A stretch of DNA of 64,000 bases from JAHZKN01 sp965250205. Its GTDB lineage: Bacteria; Pseudomonadota; Alphaproteobacteria; Rhizobiales; Hyphomicrobiaceae. The position numbers were made by a program, and so were the translations under genes. Numbering within the stretch: the first letter of the stretch is position 1; each line of letters starts with the position of its first letter. Shown here one piece after another: positions 16,858 to 25,140 of the stretch. The DNA is taken from assembly GCA_965250205.1 (NCBI GenBank), contig CBDFNK010000011.1:29771-93770 (forward strand), written 5' to 3'. A model generated the notes under the pieces. The model saw nothing but the letters and a program-made list of their open reading frames with translations, was not told the DNA's origin and did not search any database.

Positions 16858-17817
16858 ATGTGCGAGTATGAAGAGGAACAACCCGTAACTGAGCGTGAAT
16901 GGTCTATTGCTAGGTCAAAGATCGTTAAAAGGCAGCTTCACATAACTGAGACTTTGGACCCTCAGGACCAAGTTAGACTGATTGAATATTCGTTACGTCG
17001 GCGTCTTCTAGATGACATTACAACAGCAGCGATGAACTACGCGCTGCAAGCAGGTATGGACTTTGAGACGTTTGAATATGAACTTATTGAAAGCGCGGTG
17101 GGGATTGTTAATGACCTTCAATGTGCGCTTGTCAAAGGCGAATTAGGGGGGGCAGTCTGGCATCCCAAAAATTGGAATTTTTGGTCACATGATGAGCGTG
17201 CTGGCTTGAAAGCCATAAAAGAACACAAACCATACATGGACCGGGAGGCGTTAGAGCAAATTGCTACAGACTATTTAGAGTTGCCATACAGGGCCCCAAT
17301 GGTCGAGAGGCTGTTGGTTGATGCGTTGATAGCTTTGGAGCTTTATGCATTTGGTGACGAAATGGTGCGGAGGCCAGATAGCGCAATCGAAAGAACGTTC
17401 TCGCGCTCACCGATGCACCAACGCCATGTTCTCATTTCCACATTCTTTGAAATAATCTTTTTGGCGGCGGTGTTTCTGTTGCCCGCATGGTTTGTGGGCA
17501 CGCAACTCACTGGTGTCACGTCAGCCACGGTGGTCAATTGGGTCGTCGGTATTTTGGTTGCGCTATTTCTACTTGTTGCCGCATTCAATTTGTTGTTGTT
17601 GCCATTCAGATGGTGGCATCAAATTAAAGGCCGTCGCAATGTGAAGGCGCTGATAAAAGCAATGATTGATACTTATTCTGAGATGGGTTCGACTGGGGCG
17701 ATGAGCACAAAACGCGTTCGTGAGGCTGTCACTAAGGCTGCTGATATAGGCGTAATCTGGCCAGGGCCATTGTACGCGTTGTTGGATGATAACATCTCAC
17801 GGATTGGCCGGGTTTAG
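16858..17817 (+). CDS. Unknown protein with two membrane segments
   Basis: I do not recognise this 319-residue protein. The N-terminal 195 residues are soluble, helical and acidic. Two hydrophobic segments follow at about 198-220 and 227-253, the second close to the basic stretch HQIKGRRNVK. The C-terminal 60 residues are soluble. The start GTGTCATG region offers ATG at 16858 with AAAAG upstream. Codon use is more AT-rich than in the neighbouring core genes. It lies between the SRAP scar and the membrane protein at 17870-18295, inside the tRNA-linked island. No function can be proposed. Confidence 0.65.
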   Translation: MCEYEEEQPVTEREWSIARSKIVKRQLHITETLDPQDQVRLIEYSLRRRLLDDITTAAMNYALQAGMDFETFEYELIESAVGIVNDLQCALVKGELGGAVWHPKNWNFWSHDERAGLKAIKEHKPYMDREALEQIATDYLELPYRAPMVERLLVDALIALELYAFGDEMVRRPDSAIERTFSRSPMHQRHVLISTFFEIIFLAAVFLLPAWFVGTQLTGVTSATVVNWVVGILVALFLLVAAFNLLLLPFRWWHQIKGRRNVKALIKAMIDTYSEMGSTGAMSTKRVREAVTKAADIGVIWPGPLYALLDDNISRIGRV

Positions 17818-17869
17818 TCTTACGCTTTCGAAATAGCTCAATCCGTTTTCCTATGGTTCTGTGTCCAAT

Positions 17870-18295
17870 TCATTGAGTGACCCCGCGCCACAGGCTCTTT
17901 CTCAAAATCTTACTGTTTGTCGTGATGGTTCTTTGCCGATTGTCGTGCCTTATAGGCCAGTCGATCATATTTCTTATCACCAAGCACAAACAAGATAGAG
18001 CCCAGGCTGACACTAATGCTCCAGTACATCTGATTGGCAATTCGATACCGAGCAAATACTTCAAGACAAAATATTGAACGATGAGCATCAACAAGAAGGC
18101 CGAGAGAGCACCAACAAAGACACCTATACAGCACTCAATATAGCCTGACCGGGTAAGCTGCCCGTCGTGATGCTTTAGCATAGCGAATGCCGCCCCCAGC
18201 AGTGCGACCGGCAGCACAAACCCAATTACAAAATCCAAATTAGTGAAGATGCCAACCCAGTCTGTCGGCATCCCATCCATATCTTGATCAAACAT
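17870..18295 (-). CDS. Unknown small membrane protein
   Basis: This 141-residue protein has three hydrophobic stretches (about residues 20-42, 53-78 and 90-108). A basic C-terminal tail follows. There is no recognised domain. The ATG at 18293-18295 is the first in frame. It converges with the 319-residue gene, with a 52-bp gap, and lies in AT-richer island sequence. It may be a cargo gene of the island; no role can be inferred. Confidence 0.55.
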   Translation of the reverse strand: MFDQDMDGMPTDWVGIFTNLDFVIGFVLPVALLGAAFAMLKHHDGQLTRSGYIECCIGVFVGALSAFLLMLIVQYFVLKYLLGIELPIRCTGALVSAWALSCLCLVIRNMIDWPIRHDNRQRTITTNSKILRKSLWRGVTQ

Positions 18296-18332
18296 CTACG
18301 TTGGCTCACCAAAGAATTGGTGTTGCAAACTA

Positions 18333-18360
18333 CCAGACGGTTAGAAACCGTCGGCTCTAA
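18333..18360 (-). repeat. Partial copy of the tRNA anticodon arm
   Basis: The stretch 18332-18360 (ACCAGACGGTTA, then CGGCTCTAA) closely repeats positions 18491-18519 of the tRNA gene 160 bp away, differing mainly in the anticodon loop. It forms a perfect 7-bp hairpin (GACGGTT/AACCGTC) and is followed by T7 at 18370-18376. It could be a decayed attachment site or a terminator that came to resemble the tRNA by chance. Confidence 0.5.
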
Positions 18361-18461
18361 ATCACATCTGTTTTTTTAAACTTTGAACACCCATAGAACC
18401 ACCCAAACACAATTCTAAAAAAGAGTGATGCGCAACTTAACTTGCAAGTCCTTGAAAAGGT

Positions 18462-18537
18462 TGGTGGGCCCGGGAGGACTCGAACCTCCAACCAGACGGT
18501 TATGAGCCGCCGGCTCTAACCATTGAGCTACGGGCCC
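18462..18537 (-). tRNA. tRNA with CAU anticodon, most like tRNA-Ile2
   Basis: On the minus strand a complete 76-nt cloverleaf is seen. The acceptor is GGGCCCG/CGGGCCC, with the D arm GCTC/GAGC and an 8-nt loop AATGGTTA. The anticodon arm is GGCGG/CCGTC with loop CTCATAA, and the T arm is GGAGG/CCTCC. A discriminator A and an encoded CCA follow. The anticodon is CAU. The 8-nt D loop, GGCG-type anticodon stem and TGGTT variable loop resemble the lysidine-modified tRNA-Ile2 of E. coli more than elongator Met. The isotype is therefore an inference. It sits at the right edge of the 15.8-18.5 kb island, 3' end towards it. Confidence 0.93.
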
Positions 18538-18665
18538 TTGCGCCATTGGTTTGAGGGCGGCGCACTCTATCGCAAAGGCCATGGTAATCAAGCTAGAATA
18601 GGCCGCGCCCTTTTTGGGCCCGAAATGAACGGCATTGACGGTGACACACATTTGGAGGTTCTAAG

Positions 18666-19403
18666 ATGACACATGCGCAACGAACGATCCCTAGCCCGCA
18701 GGCTTGGCTGATATGTGCAACCCTTGCTGTCGGACTGTCCGTCTTGGCAGCGCCCAAAGCTTGGGCTGAGGAGAAAACAATGTCACGCACCATTACGGTT
18801 TCTGCATCGGGTCGGGTTTCAGCAGAGCCTGACATTGTGCGTCTACAAGCCGGTTTGACCACGGAAGCAACGACAGCGCGCAAAGCTTTGACAGACAACA
18901 ATCGGGTGATGCGGGAATTGATCCAGGAATTGGAGCGTGAAGGCATTGCTGAAGAGGATGTGCAAACATCAAACTTTAATGTTTCGCCACGCTATACGCG
19001 TCCAGAACGCGGTGGTAGGGCCCGCATCAATGGTTATCAGGTGTCAAATCAAGTCAGTGTCACTGTGCGTGAGATTGAACGCGCGGGCGATATTCTTGAC
19101 ACGCTTGTGCGCCTTGGCGCTAATCAGATGTCGGGCATGGCATTCGAAGTTAGTGATGCTGATCGCCTGAAGGACCGCGCGCGTGAGAAAGCCATGAAAG
19201 CCGCGCGCCGCCGTGCAGAACTGTTGGCCAGCGCTGCCGGTGCTGAAGTTGGTAAAGTCATTTCGATTGCGGAAGATGCGCCGATGCATGGGCCGCGCCC
19301 GGTTGCGATGCGTCGGGCGGCCATGAAAGAAAGCTCGGTGCCAATTGCAGCCGGATCGCAAGAGCTGGAAGCCCGCGTGGCGGTGACGTGGCAGTTGAAA
19401 TGA
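18666..19403 (+). CDS. SIMPL-domain periplasmic protein
   Basis: This 245-residue protein has a signal peptide (hydrophobic 15-32, cleavage at PKAWAEE) and a single SIMPL (DUF541) domain. The family start RTITVSASGRVSAEPDIVRLQ, the IQTSNF-like VQTSNFNVSPRYT, and the QVSNQVSVTVRE strand are plain. Members such as E. coli YggE are linked to oxidative stress tolerance, but the activity is not known. ATG at 18666 follows GGAGG. The gene is alone; a TadG-like gene lies 122 bp downstream. Confidence 0.9.
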   Translation: MTHAQRTIPSPQAWLICATLAVGLSVLAAPKAWAEEKTMSRTITVSASGRVSAEPDIVRLQAGLTTEATTARKALTDNNRVMRELIQELEREGIAEEDVQTSNFNVSPRYTRPERGGRARINGYQVSNQVSVTVREIERAGDILDTLVRLGANQMSGMAFEVSDADRLKDRAREKAMKAARRRAELLASAAGAEVGKVISIAEDAPMHGPRPVAMRRAAMKESSVPIAAGSQELEARVAVTWQLK

Positions 19404-19528
19404 CCAATAGCCGCGTTGCCAGCTGTTTAAGCACCACCGTTGGGTAAAAATTTACCATACAACTTAACTCAAAGTTAGGTCGCTTACGGATAAAAGATAC
19501 CCGTTTTGTTTGTGAGGAAGGTCTGGTG

Positions 19529-21367
19529 ATGCAGCAAAAAACCAAGTTATATAGTATTGTCTCGTGTCAACGCGGTAACGTGGCAGTCCTGTTTGCATTG
19601 CTCCTCATTCCTTTGTGTGCGGTTGGCGCGCTGGCCATTGATTATGGACGCGCTATCTCTGTGCGCTCTCAATTGCAGCATGCTGCCGACGCGGCGGCAT
19701 TGTCTGCGCTTACAAGTTCAGGACCCAACGAAAAAAGCAAAGGCAAAGGCAAAGGTAAAGGCAAAAAAAATAACAACGCTCTCAAAGAGCGTGCGCAAGC
19801 CTTTTTCGACTCCAATAAAAACCGGCTTTATAATGTCAAAATTTCAAAGGTGACTAAGACACCGACAGATGACGGCGTCATCGTCAATGTCGAAGCCAGC
19901 CTTCCCACTACTCTTGCAGCGGTCATTGGGATCAATGAGATTAAACTCGATGTGACGTCAGAAGCCAAAGCCTCGACGTCTGATATTGAAATTGCATTGG
20001 TGCTCGATAACACCGGGTCAATGCGCAATGTCATGGGTGACTTGCGCACCGCTGCAAAAGATCTCGTCAATGTTGTGTTTGATAATTCTGGCCCGTCATC
20101 TGGTTTAAAAGTTGCGATTGTTCCTTATGCTGCGACGGTGAATATCGGAAATGGTGCCACCCAAATGAACTGGATGGACATTGCAGGCTTAGCCCGCCAC
20201 CATGCGCTTTCGCTTGAGTGGCGTCGTATTGGGTATGAGCCTGGGTGCACGACGCCTGGTGGTGCTCCACCAAACCCCAATCCAGGCAAGGGACGCCGTG
20301 GCTCGGTGTTTGAGCTCCTGCCCCAATTTGCTCACGGCCTCATCCAACTGTTTGGCATTCCTTCAGCCAAAGCGGCGGTGGCAGGTGATGTGCCCGCTCC
20401 GTTCACCCTTGACGGGTCGTGCCATGTAGGCAACCCCAGCAAGATCAATCACTTTGATCTGTTTGATCAGATTCCAAACACGTCATGGAAGGGCTGCGTT
20501 ATGGCGCGCGCTGAGCCCTATGACGTAACCGATACGGTGCCGTCACCAGGCGATCCAGATACGTTGTTTGTGCCTTGGTTCTGGCCTGATGAAATTGATA
20601 ATTCTGCACTGGCGGCGAACGGGAATACTTGGACCACGGTCAACGACTACTTGCCTGACCGTTTGGATTTGCGCGATGCGTTTCCCGATGCCAACGGCAA
20701 TGTGCCGGGCAAATTTACAGACCCATGGATCGGCTTTGGCATGCACACTATTCTGAAATATAATGGCACTGCCGCGAGGATTGATGAAACAGGACCTGAC
20801 ACACTGGGACCAAACAAGGGTTGTTCCGATGAAATTCAACCTCTAACCGCCGACAAGAAAGCGGTAATTGATACCATTGATGGCCTATCCCATTGGGATT
20901 CTGGCGGCACCAACATTGCCGTAGGCATGGCCTGGGGCTGGCGCGTCTTGTCTCCACAAGAGCCTTTTTCCGAGGGCGTTGCCTATGGCGATACCCGTAA
21001 GGTGATTGTGTTGATGACCGATGGGCAGAATAATATCAATTGGGCCCCCGAATTGCTGAACTTGTCAGAGTTTTCCGCCTACGGCTACTTGCATGAATGG
21101 AACCAAACACTCATCAAACCGACTACATATGAGGGGTTTAAAGAGCACGCGGATAAGCGTTTGGGCCTGATCTGTGCCAATGCCAAGGCTGAAGACATAA
21201 CCGTTTACACCATTTCATTTAACGTTTCTGACCAGTCGACGTTGGACCTCATGTCGGCCTGCGCTACACAGAAAACATATGCCTATACTGCAAATACGTC
21301 CGAGGATTTGGTTGCATCGTTCCAGGATATTGCGTCGAGTTTGTCAGAATTGCGGTTGGCACAATAG
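19529..21367 (+). CDS. TadG-like Flp pilus-associated protein with VWA domain
   Basis: This 612-residue protein starts with a TadE/TadG-type N-terminus: a basic head (QRGNVAVLFALLLIPLCAV), one hydrophobic segment and AIDYGRAISVRSQLQHAADA. A Lys/Gly-rich low-complexity linker (residues about 68-82) comes next. The rest is a von Willebrand A domain with the MIDAS start VLDNTGSM, VIVLMTDGQNN and a late CATQKTYAYTANT. It is thought to be exposed on the cell surface or in the periplasm as part of the tad secretion/pilus system. No other tad gene is seen here. The start is ATG 19529 after AGGAAG; a GTG three bases earlier is in frame. Confidence 0.85.
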   Translation: MQQKTKLYSIVSCQRGNVAVLFALLLIPLCAVGALAIDYGRAISVRSQLQHAADAAALSALTSSGPNEKSKGKGKGKGKKNNNALKERAQAFFDSNKNRLYNVKISKVTKTPTDDGVIVNVEASLPTTLAAVIGINEIKLDVTSEAKASTSDIEIALVLDNTGSMRNVMGDLRTAAKDLVNVVFDNSGPSSGLKVAIVPYAATVNIGNGATQMNWMDIAGLARHHALSLEWRRIGYEPGCTTPGGAPPNPNPGKGRRGSVFELLPQFAHGLIQLFGIPSAKAAVAGDVPAPFTLDGSCHVGNPSKINHFDLFDQIPNTSWKGCVMARAEPYDVTDTVPSPGDPDTLFVPWFWPDEIDNSALAANGNTWTTVNDYLPDRLDLRDAFPDANGNVPGKFTDPWIGFGMHTILKYNGTAARIDETGPDTLGPNKGCSDEIQPLTADKKAVIDTIDGLSHWDSGGTNIAVGMAWGWRVLSPQEPFSEGVAYGDTRKVIVLMTDGQNNINWAPELLNLSEFSAYGYLHEWNQTLIKPTTYEGFKEHADKRLGLICANAKAEDITVYTISFNVSDQSTLDLMSACATQKTYAYTANTSEDLVASFQDIASSLSELRLAQ

Positions 21368-21388
21368 GCGCGTTTCGCGGCACGACAC

Positions 21389-22312
21389 CTATTCTGGCGT
21401 GCCGAGGTCGATTGTTTCCGTCATCAATGGACCGGTGGTGCCGGGCTGCACGTGCCAATCGTTGAAATTGCGCATCTCTCCGCCCTCACGCAAGGCCCGC
21501 AATCGTTTGAGGTCAACATCTGCCACAACCCACCCAGGTACATTGAGTTGGCCTTCGGCTAGAATTCCGGTGTCTGAAAACCCGTGCTCTGCAGGCACGT
21601 AAACACCTGCCGCCCCTGTGTTGCGATCAATGACAGGCGACCACAAAGCGTCACCCACGGTCGGGCTTTGAACGGTTACGATTGTGTTTTCAAGCGCGCG
21701 CGCAAGGGCACCTGTTTTAACGCGGTTGAAGCCAGAAACGCGATCTGTGCAGGACGGCACCAACAGGCAATCGGCACCCTGGCTTGCGGCCGCATGTGCC
21801 AGTAGGGGAAACTCCACGTCATAACAAATGGCGAAGGCAAATGTCGCCAGGGATGTTTTGAAAACTTTCAACCGGTTGCCTGGCGCAATCCCCCAATCAC
21901 GTTCAAATCGTGTCATCATCATCTTTTCTTGTTCGCCGATTAGACCCTTGGGCGTAATGAGTTGGGCCGCGTTGACATACATGCCATCGTTGGTTTGGAT
22001 GGGGCCGGAGCCAGCAGCGATATGAACACCGAATTCCGCAGCAAGTGTGACGTGAAGTTCGGTGCGCGCGCCTGCAAGTTCCGCAACTTTGCGTAAACTT
22101 TGTTCGAGATCACTTGCAACCGAAGAGCCGAACGTGGCCGCCAGTTCCAGCGCTGCATATTCAGGAAACAGCAACAAGTCCGCGCCGGTTTCAGCACCCT
22201 CGTGCACCCAGTGACGAATTTTTGTTTGCCACGCGGAGAATGAAGCAACCTCGTCCAAGGGGTATTGCGCGGCGGCTACTCTAAATTGGCTGTTCGATTG
22301 CGCGGCGGCCAT
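21389..22312 (-). CDS. Carbon-nitrogen hydrolase (nitrilase superfamily)
   Basis: This 307-residue enzyme hydrolyses non-peptide C-N bonds. The Glu-Lys-Cys triad is seen: Glu in LLLFPEYAALELA, Lys in GEQEKMMMTRF and Cys in FAICYDVEFPLLA. ADCLLVPSCT and a late Asn/Trp region complete the fold. The ATG at 22310-22312 lies 2 bp after the stop of the GNAT gene, so the two are coupled; a TTG at 22334 would overlap it. The nitrilase-GNAT pair is a recurring arrangement, but the substrate is not known. Confidence 0.88.
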   Translation of the reverse strand: MAAAQSNSQFRVAAAQYPLDEVASFSAWQTKIRHWVHEGAETGADLLLFPEYAALELAATFGSSVASDLEQSLRKVAELAGARTELHVTLAAEFGVHIAAGSGPIQTNDGMYVNAAQLITPKGLIGEQEKMMMTRFERDWGIAPGNRLKVFKTSLATFAFAICYDVEFPLLAHAAASQGADCLLVPSCTDRVSGFNRVKTGALARALENTIVTVQSPTVGDALWSPVIDRNTGAAGVYVPAEHGFSDTGILAEGQLNVPGWVVADVDLKRLRALREGGEMRNFNDWHVQPGTTGPLMTETIDLGTPE

Positions 22313-22314
22313 GA

Positions 22315-22908
22315 TTATCTGAGCGCCTTCATCCAAAATTGCATCTCATGATCGCTTTCTTCCTCGTCACCAACATCCTTCCAAGGGTAGGACGCAATCA
22401 AGCCGTCAACAGGCTGATAGACGCGCTTGGTCCAGAATGCATCAAGGGCGCGGTAGTTGGTTGGTTTCATAGGGTGGTCATCGGGTCGGATGACACGACA
22501 GAATGTGGAGTGGGTGAAGCCACCCAGTTTTAGCCCATGGGCTTCCCGCTGATCAAAGAAGGCGTGGCCGAGGCCTTTGCCACGATAGGTTTTTAACAGT
22601 ACGGATTCACTGCAATAGAAGATATCCTCAAGCGCATAACCTGCTTTGAGAAATGGTGCACCAAATTCTTCGGCGTGTTCTATCATGGGAGCGGCTGTTG
22701 CTGCACCGATTACGTTGTCGCCGTCTTGTGCGATGATACAAACGGCACCTTGAGCGGCTGAAAATTTGGCAAGGTAGTCTTTTTCATAAGCAATCGAGCC
22801 ATCATAAAGATAGGGCCACTCGCGAAAAACGGTCATGCGTAACAGCGCCAGATCATCCAGAAACGGGATGATATCAGATCCTGTGAGTGCGGTTACGGCA
22901 AGGGTCAT
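22315..22908 (-). CDS. GNAT-family N-acetyltransferase
   Basis: This 197-residue protein has the GNAT fold. The acetyl-CoA binding motif A is SVLLKTYRGKGLGHAFFDQR, with VIGAATAAPM as the preceding strand. The unusual N-terminal REWPYLYDGSIAYEKDYLAK matches a proteobacterial subgroup that sits next to nitrilase-like genes. It is 2 bp upstream of the carbon-nitrogen hydrolase. The acceptor is unknown. A joint modification of a small amine is possible by inference. Confidence 0.88.
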   Translation of the reverse strand: MTLAVTALTGSDIIPFLDDLALLRMTVFREWPYLYDGSIAYEKDYLAKFSAAQGAVCIIAQDGDNVIGAATAAPMIEHAEEFGAPFLKAGYALEDIFYCSESVLLKTYRGKGLGHAFFDQREAHGLKLGGFTHSTFCRVIRPDDHPMKPTNYRALDAFWTKRVYQPVDGLIASYPWKDVGDEEESDHEMQFWMKALR

Positions 22909-22968
22909 GAAGAGGGTCTTCTTGTTTCCCGTGTTGGGCCGTTGTCCAGTAGGGGGTTTGATGAAGCC

Positions 22969-23112
22969 TAGACCACGTTCATCTTAGGTTGAACCCGTGG
23001 GCGTGCTCTATCGTTTAGTTTTGGCTTTTTGTTTTAAATCATGTGTCCTGGCGCAAAACCACCCAACACAAGCTTGCGCAGTGTTGGCCAGACCGGCCAC
23101 CACTTTTGGCTC
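22969..23112. repeat. Mosaic intergenic repeat: TAGAGCAC-type and CCAACAC-type palindromes
   Basis: Two repeat families stand side by side. The first has arms TAGACCAC (22969-22976) and GTGCTCTA (23003-23010), one mismatch, and its inner sequence and right flank (ATCTTAGGTT, TTTAGTTTTGG, ATCATGTGTCCTGG) recur at 55166-55235. The second is CCAACAC...GTGTTGG at 23063-23087, also found at 40.1 kb and 49.1 kb. A third shared phrase (ACTTTTGGCT then GAACATG) ends it and recurs near 36.83 kb. It lies between two minus-strand genes. Confidence 0.8.
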
Positions 23113-23123
23113 GAACATGATCT

Positions 23124-23558
23124 TTAAGTGTTTGAAACCTGCAAAATCCAGTCCGTGAGATTATAATATGTTGTTACGCGTGCAATTTTGCCATCATGAA
23201 TGGCGAAGAAGGTTCCGCCCGGCAGTGTGTAGGTTTGTCCTTTAGCTTCCGGCAACCCTTCATCGGTGACGAGATAGGTGCCCTCAACATTAAATTCGGC
23301 TGCAGTCCGCTCACCAGTGCGTGAAACAGTAACGATTATATCGTTCAATTTTTCTTTGTAGTGGTGGCTCATGCGGGCATTGAAGGCGCGAAACTTCTCT
23401 ATGCCAACGCGCCTTTCACCTTGGTTGACGTCATGTATGACGTCATCTGTTAAGAGCGCTAACATGGCTTCGCTATCACCCGCATTGAACGCCGCGTAGT
23501 AGCGCCGGATAAGGGCGGCTGCAGCCACGCGGGTTTCGCTTTCTATTTGAGCAGTCAT
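23124..23558 (-). CDS. SnoaL-like / ketosteroid isomerase-related protein
   Basis: This 144-residue protein has an NTF2-like alpha+beta barrel. The N-terminal helix ALIRRYYAAFNAGDSEAMLA is followed by LLTDDVIHDVNQGERRVG. The strand block TLPGGTFFAIHDGKIARVTT is last. The family name ketosteroid isomerase-related is a fold label; the substrate is not known. ATG at 23556-23558. It lies 90 bp downstream of yjbQ on the same strand, so the two may be co-transcribed. Confidence 0.85.
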   Translation of the reverse strand: MTAQIESETRVAAAALIRRYYAAFNAGDSEAMLALLTDDVIHDVNQGERRVGIEKFRAFNARMSHHYKEKLNDIIVTVSRTGERTAAEFNVEGTYLVTDEGLPEAKGQTYTLPGGTFFAIHDGKIARVTTYYNLTDWILQVSNT

Positions 23559-23648
23559 GTTGATTGATGTCCTATTGAAATTGCTGGATGCGCGGTTGTG
23601 TACCAGTCGATGACTTCACCTGTCACGTTCAAATTTGTCACCATTTCG

Positions 23649-24068
23649 TTAGGTCCCCGTGATCTGTAGTACGATTTGACGCGTGTGCGGGGCGTGGCGG
23701 TGTTCAAACAGGTAAATCCCTTGCCATGTGCCAAGTGCGAGTTTGCCATCAATGATAGGAATTGACAGCGACGTGGCAGTCAGCGCGCTTTTGACGTGGG
23801 CGGGCATATCATCAGGCCCCTCTGCAGTATGACAGAAGAGCGGGTCACCATCGGGGACGAGGCGTTTGAAGAAGGCATGTAGGTCCCGTTGTACGTCTGG
23901 GTCTGCGTTTTCCTGGATCACCAGTGAGGCTGAGGTATGGCGACAGTAAACCGTTAAAACGCCATCTATGGTGCCAACGCTGCGGATAAACGCTTTGACG
24001 TCGGCTGTCACCTCATAGAGCCCAGGGCCTTGGGTGAGGCAAGTGATTTGGTGGTTCTGATTGTGCAT
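23649..24068 (-). CDS. YjbQ-family protein (secondary thiamine-phosphate synthase type)
   Basis: This 139-residue protein is a YjbQ/UPF0047 member. The family signature LTVYCRHTSASLVIQENADP and the later HVKSALTATSLSIPIIDGKL and GTWQGIYLFEHR are complete. Some members complement thiamine-phosphate synthase loss weakly, so the name secondary synthase is used; the natural role is not fixed. ATG at 24066-24068 was chosen; the frame continues upstream but this is the usual family length. It is divergent from trhO with about 100 bp between starts. Confidence 0.9.
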   Translation of the reverse strand: MHNQNHQITCLTQGPGLYEVTADVKAFIRSVGTIDGVLTVYCRHTSASLVIQENADPDVQRDLHAFFKRLVPDGDPLFCHTAEGPDDMPAHVKSALTATSLSIPIIDGKLALGTWQGIYLFEHRHAPHTRQIVLQITGT

Positions 24069-24171
24069 TGGGCTTTTAAGACGCTGATTTTTTTTGGCAT
24101 TTGGCAGGCTGCGTACGTTTCGCCGCAAGGCAGGAGCTTGCAAGCTCTATGGCGCCGGAGTATGGCGGGGT

Positions 24172-25128
24172 ATGACTTCATCTGACAAGCCCGGCTTTAT
24201 AGTCGCCGCACTCTATGCATTTCGCGATCTTGAAAACTACGCAGAGCGACGAGCGCCGCTGAGAGAGATTGCTGAAGCCCAAGGCGTCTTTGGCACGCTG
24301 CTGCTGGCCCGTGAAGGCGTCAATGGCACTGTTGCGGGCACCCGTCAGGGCATAGACGCTGTACTGGCGCACATCAGGTCATGGCCGGGTTGTTCAGATT
24401 TAGAATGGAAGGAGGCCGTGGCCGACGAGATGCCGTTTCTGCGTCTCAAAGTGCGGTTGAAATCCGAAATTGTTACCATGGGTATTGAGGATCTCAATCC
24501 TGCCGAAGACGCAGGTACCTACGTTGCGCCCAAAGACTGGAATGCACTCATCGCGCAAGATGATGTGATCGTGATCGACACGCGCAATGATTACGAAGTC
24601 GCGATCGGCTCATTTGAAGGGGCCATCAATCCACAAACCGAAACATTTCGCCAATTTCCACAATGGAGCAAACGCATCTTGGCGCGCACGCCAGCGCCGA
24701 AAGTAGCCATGTTCTGCACAGGCGGTATTCGTTGCGAAAAAGCCAGCGCCTATCTCAAGTCCCAAGGCATACCAGAGGTGTATCATCTCAAAGGCGGCAT
24801 TCTCAAATATCTCGAGGAGGTCGGCGAGGACGGCAGCTTGTGGAATGGTGAGTGCTTTGTGTTTGATCGCCGCGTCTCGGTTGGCCATGGCTTGTCTCAA
24901 GGCATGCACCAGTTATGTGCAATTTGCCGAAGACCGTTTCGCAATAAACAAGCGCCGGACTTGCATGGAGGCGTGGCGACAACGCCGTGTTCAGAGTGTC
25001 AGAAAAAAGCACCGCCCGATAAAAAGGCGCGCGCCGATGCCCGGCAACGGCAAATGGATTTGGCTGAAGCCCGCGGCAGTGCGCACTTGGGCCCCGTCCA
25101 GCGCGCATCGAAGAGAGAAGCCTCTTAG
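24172..25128 (+). CDS. trhO: tRNA uridine(34) hydroxylase TrhO (rhodanese-like, YceA)
   Basis: This 318-residue protein matches TrhO, which makes 5-hydroxyuridine at tRNA position 34 using molecular oxygen. The N-terminal part (FGTLLLAREGVNGTVAGTRQ) is an acylphosphatase-like fold. The rhodanese domain covers about 115-230 with the catalytic Cys in MFCTGGIRCEKASAYLK. The C-terminus has a Cys cluster (CAICRRPF ... CSEC) as in the family. ATG at 24172 follows GCGGGG; the open frame extends further upstream but has no ribosome site. It is divergent from yjbQ. Confidence 0.92.
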   Translation: MTSSDKPGFIVAALYAFRDLENYAERRAPLREIAEAQGVFGTLLLAREGVNGTVAGTRQGIDAVLAHIRSWPGCSDLEWKEAVADEMPFLRLKVRLKSEIVTMGIEDLNPAEDAGTYVAPKDWNALIAQDDVIVIDTRNDYEVAIGSFEGAINPQTETFRQFPQWSKRILARTPAPKVAMFCTGGIRCEKASAYLKSQGIPEVYHLKGGILKYLEEVGEDGSLWNGECFVFDRRVSVGHGLSQGMHQLCAICRRPFRNKQAPDLHGGVATTPCSECQKKAPPDKKARADARQRQMDLAEARGSAHLGPVQRASKREAS

Positions 25129-25140
25129 AAGAGCTTACGC

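Noticed and set aside
23435..23460. Repeated TGACGTCA boxes
   Set aside because: They are within the coding sequence of the SnoaL-like gene and are explained by codon sequence; no promoter context.
24094..24171. Upstream extension of the trhO frame
   Set aside because: No ribosome site before it and no homology in the added residues; the ATG at 24172 fits the family.
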